Of a stretch of DNA of 5,830 nt, positions 5,207 to 5,830 are shown piece by piece. The notes under the pieces were generated by a model. That model ran no database searches. It saw only the letters and a list, made by a program, of their open reading frames with translations, and was not told the origin of the DNA. How positions within the stretch are numbered: the stretch's first letter is position 1; each line of letters opens with the position of its first letter. Source of the stretch: Dokdonella_A sp038237055 (lineage in GTDB: Bacteria; Pseudomonadota; Gammaproteobacteria; Xanthomonadales; Rhodanobacteraceae). The position numbers and the translations under genes were made by a program. The stretch lies in contig JBBRZD010000209.1 in the NCBI GenBank assembly GCA_038237055.1, forward strand, positions 1 through 5,830. The letters run 5' to 3'.

Positions 5207-5830
5207 TCAAGCCGGTGTCGAGGACAGCTCGGCGCCCCCTCCGAGCAAGCGCGCGCGCTCCTGCAGTAGGTGCTCAAAACCCGCCACCGGTAGCGGCCTG
5301 CAGAACAGAAACCCCTGCAGGACTTCACAGCCCTGCTTGCGCAGGAAATCGAGGTGCTGTTCGATCTCCACGCCCTCCGCAACCACCTCGCGGTTGAGAT
5401 TGTGCGCCATCGAAATGGTCGCCTGCACGATCGCCTCATCGTCCGGGTCGACGCCGATGTTGCGTACGAAGGCCTGATCGATCTTGATGCGGTCTGCCGG
5501 GAATCGCTTGATATAGTCGAGCGACGATTGGCCGGTGCCGAAATCGTCGATTGAGATGCCGCAGCCGAGTGCACGCAGCCCATGCAAGGTTTCGATCAGG
5601 CCGGGAATCGACTTCATGCTGATGCTTTCGGTCAGTTCGAGGTCGAGTAGACGCGGCTCAAGCCCGGTTTCCGCCAGCACATCGGCGACGAACTGCACCA
5701 GGTTCGGCTGGCGCAATTGCAACGGCGAAAGATTGACGCCGATGCGCAGCGGCAATCCATAGCGTTGGTGCCAGCGTTGCGCGTCCCGGCAGGCATTGCG
5801 CAGCACCCATTCGCCGATCGACATGATGAG
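5207..5830 (-). CDS. EAL-domain cyclic-di-GMP phosphodiesterase, C-terminal part, 5' end outside window
   Basis: EAL domains hydrolyse cyclic-di-GMP to pGpG and so lower this second messenger, favouring motility over biofilm. The 207 visible codons cover most of an EAL domain up to its end. Numbered from the first visible residue: IGEWVLRNAC (5-14), VNLSPLQL (32-39), LELTES (64-69), DDFGTG (95-100), KID (116-118), VVAEGVE (149-155) and QGFLFCRPL (172-180). The metal-binding and catalytic positions in these motifs (Asn33, Glu65, Asp95, Asp96, Lys116, Glu152, Gln172) are intact, so enzyme activity is plausible. The EAL signature itself lies upstream, outside the window. The Met at 5822-5824 is internal to a conserved helix (LIxxIGEWVL), not the true start. 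N-terminal PAS, GGDEF or membrane domains are likely but unseen. The stop at 5207 lies 40 bases before the -35 box of the rpoE promoter. Confidence 0.93.
   Translation of the reverse strand, partial: LIMSIGEWVLRNACRDAQRWHQRYGLPLRIGVNLSPLQLRQPNLVQFVADVLAETGLEPRLLDLELTESISMKSIPGLIETLHGLRALGCGISIDDFGTGQSSLDYIKRFPADRIKIDQAFVRNIGVDPDDEAIVQATISMAHNLNREVVAEGVEIEQHLDFLRKQGCEVLQGFLFCRPLPVAGFEHLLQERARLLGGGAELSSTPA

Noticed and set aside
3762..5477. A 571-codon open frame on the plus strand running antisense through rseA, rpoE and part of the EAL gene
   Set aside because: Its product is Arg/Gln-rich with no recognisable domain. Over rseA and rpoE its first codon position faces the wobble position of the sense codons, and sense codons ending in A are rare here, so stops are rare. 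The three sense genes are strongly conserved, so this is a shadow.
5822..5824. The ATG at 5822-5824 as start of the EAL protein
   Set aside because: It falls inside the conserved LIxxIGEWVLR helix of EAL domains and the frame stays open to the window edge, so the gene begins outside the window.

Overview
The window reads as a conserved envelope-stress locus from a gammaproteobacterium of moderately high GC. All genes lie on the minus strand, so gene order in the direction of transcription runs from base 5830 down to base 1. RpoE, RseA, RseB, a DegP/MucD protease and LepA in one series match the algU-mucA-mucB-(mucC)-mucD / rpoE-rseA-rseB locus known from Pseudomonas, E. coli and relatives. 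No rseC/mucC gene is present. I cannot name the genus; the layout would fit the Xanthomonadales/Nevskiales side of the class, but that is an inference.

Layout in transcription order: (1) 5830-5207, the C-terminal part of a cyclic-di-GMP phosphodiesterase (EAL) protein whose start is outside the window. (2) 5206-5097, a spacer with a sigma-E-type promoter. (3) 5096-4515, rpoE. (4) 4508-3843, rseA, six bases after rpoE and probably translationally coupled to it. (5) rseB, ending at 2763; its open frame reaches back to an ATG at 3839, but I prefer a GTG start at 3719. (6) 2762-2616, a spacer with a palindrome and a near-consensus sigma-E promoter. (7) 2615-1161, degP/mucD. (8) 1160-951, a spacer with a long hairpin and a candidate lepA promoter. 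(9) 950-1, the N-terminal half of lepA, which runs off the window.

From family knowledge, RpoE (sigma-E/AlgU) is held inactive at the inner membrane by RseA, and RseB binds the periplasmic part of RseA and protects it from proteolysis. Envelope damage leads to RseA cleavage and release of sigma-E. Two sites seen here suggest how the circuit is wired: a sigma-E-like promoter before rpoE (autoregulation of the regulator genes) and a stronger one before degP (independent induction of the effector protease). LepA is a translation GTPase that often sits beside this locus and probably has its own promoter.

I see no mobile element, CRISPR array, RNA gene or clearly new system. The points most worth checking are the two sigma-E promoters, the rseA-rseB spacer and start-codon question, a Tyr-to-Asp change in region 2 of RpoE, an eight-glycine tract in DegP, and the EAL gene directly upstream of rpoE.
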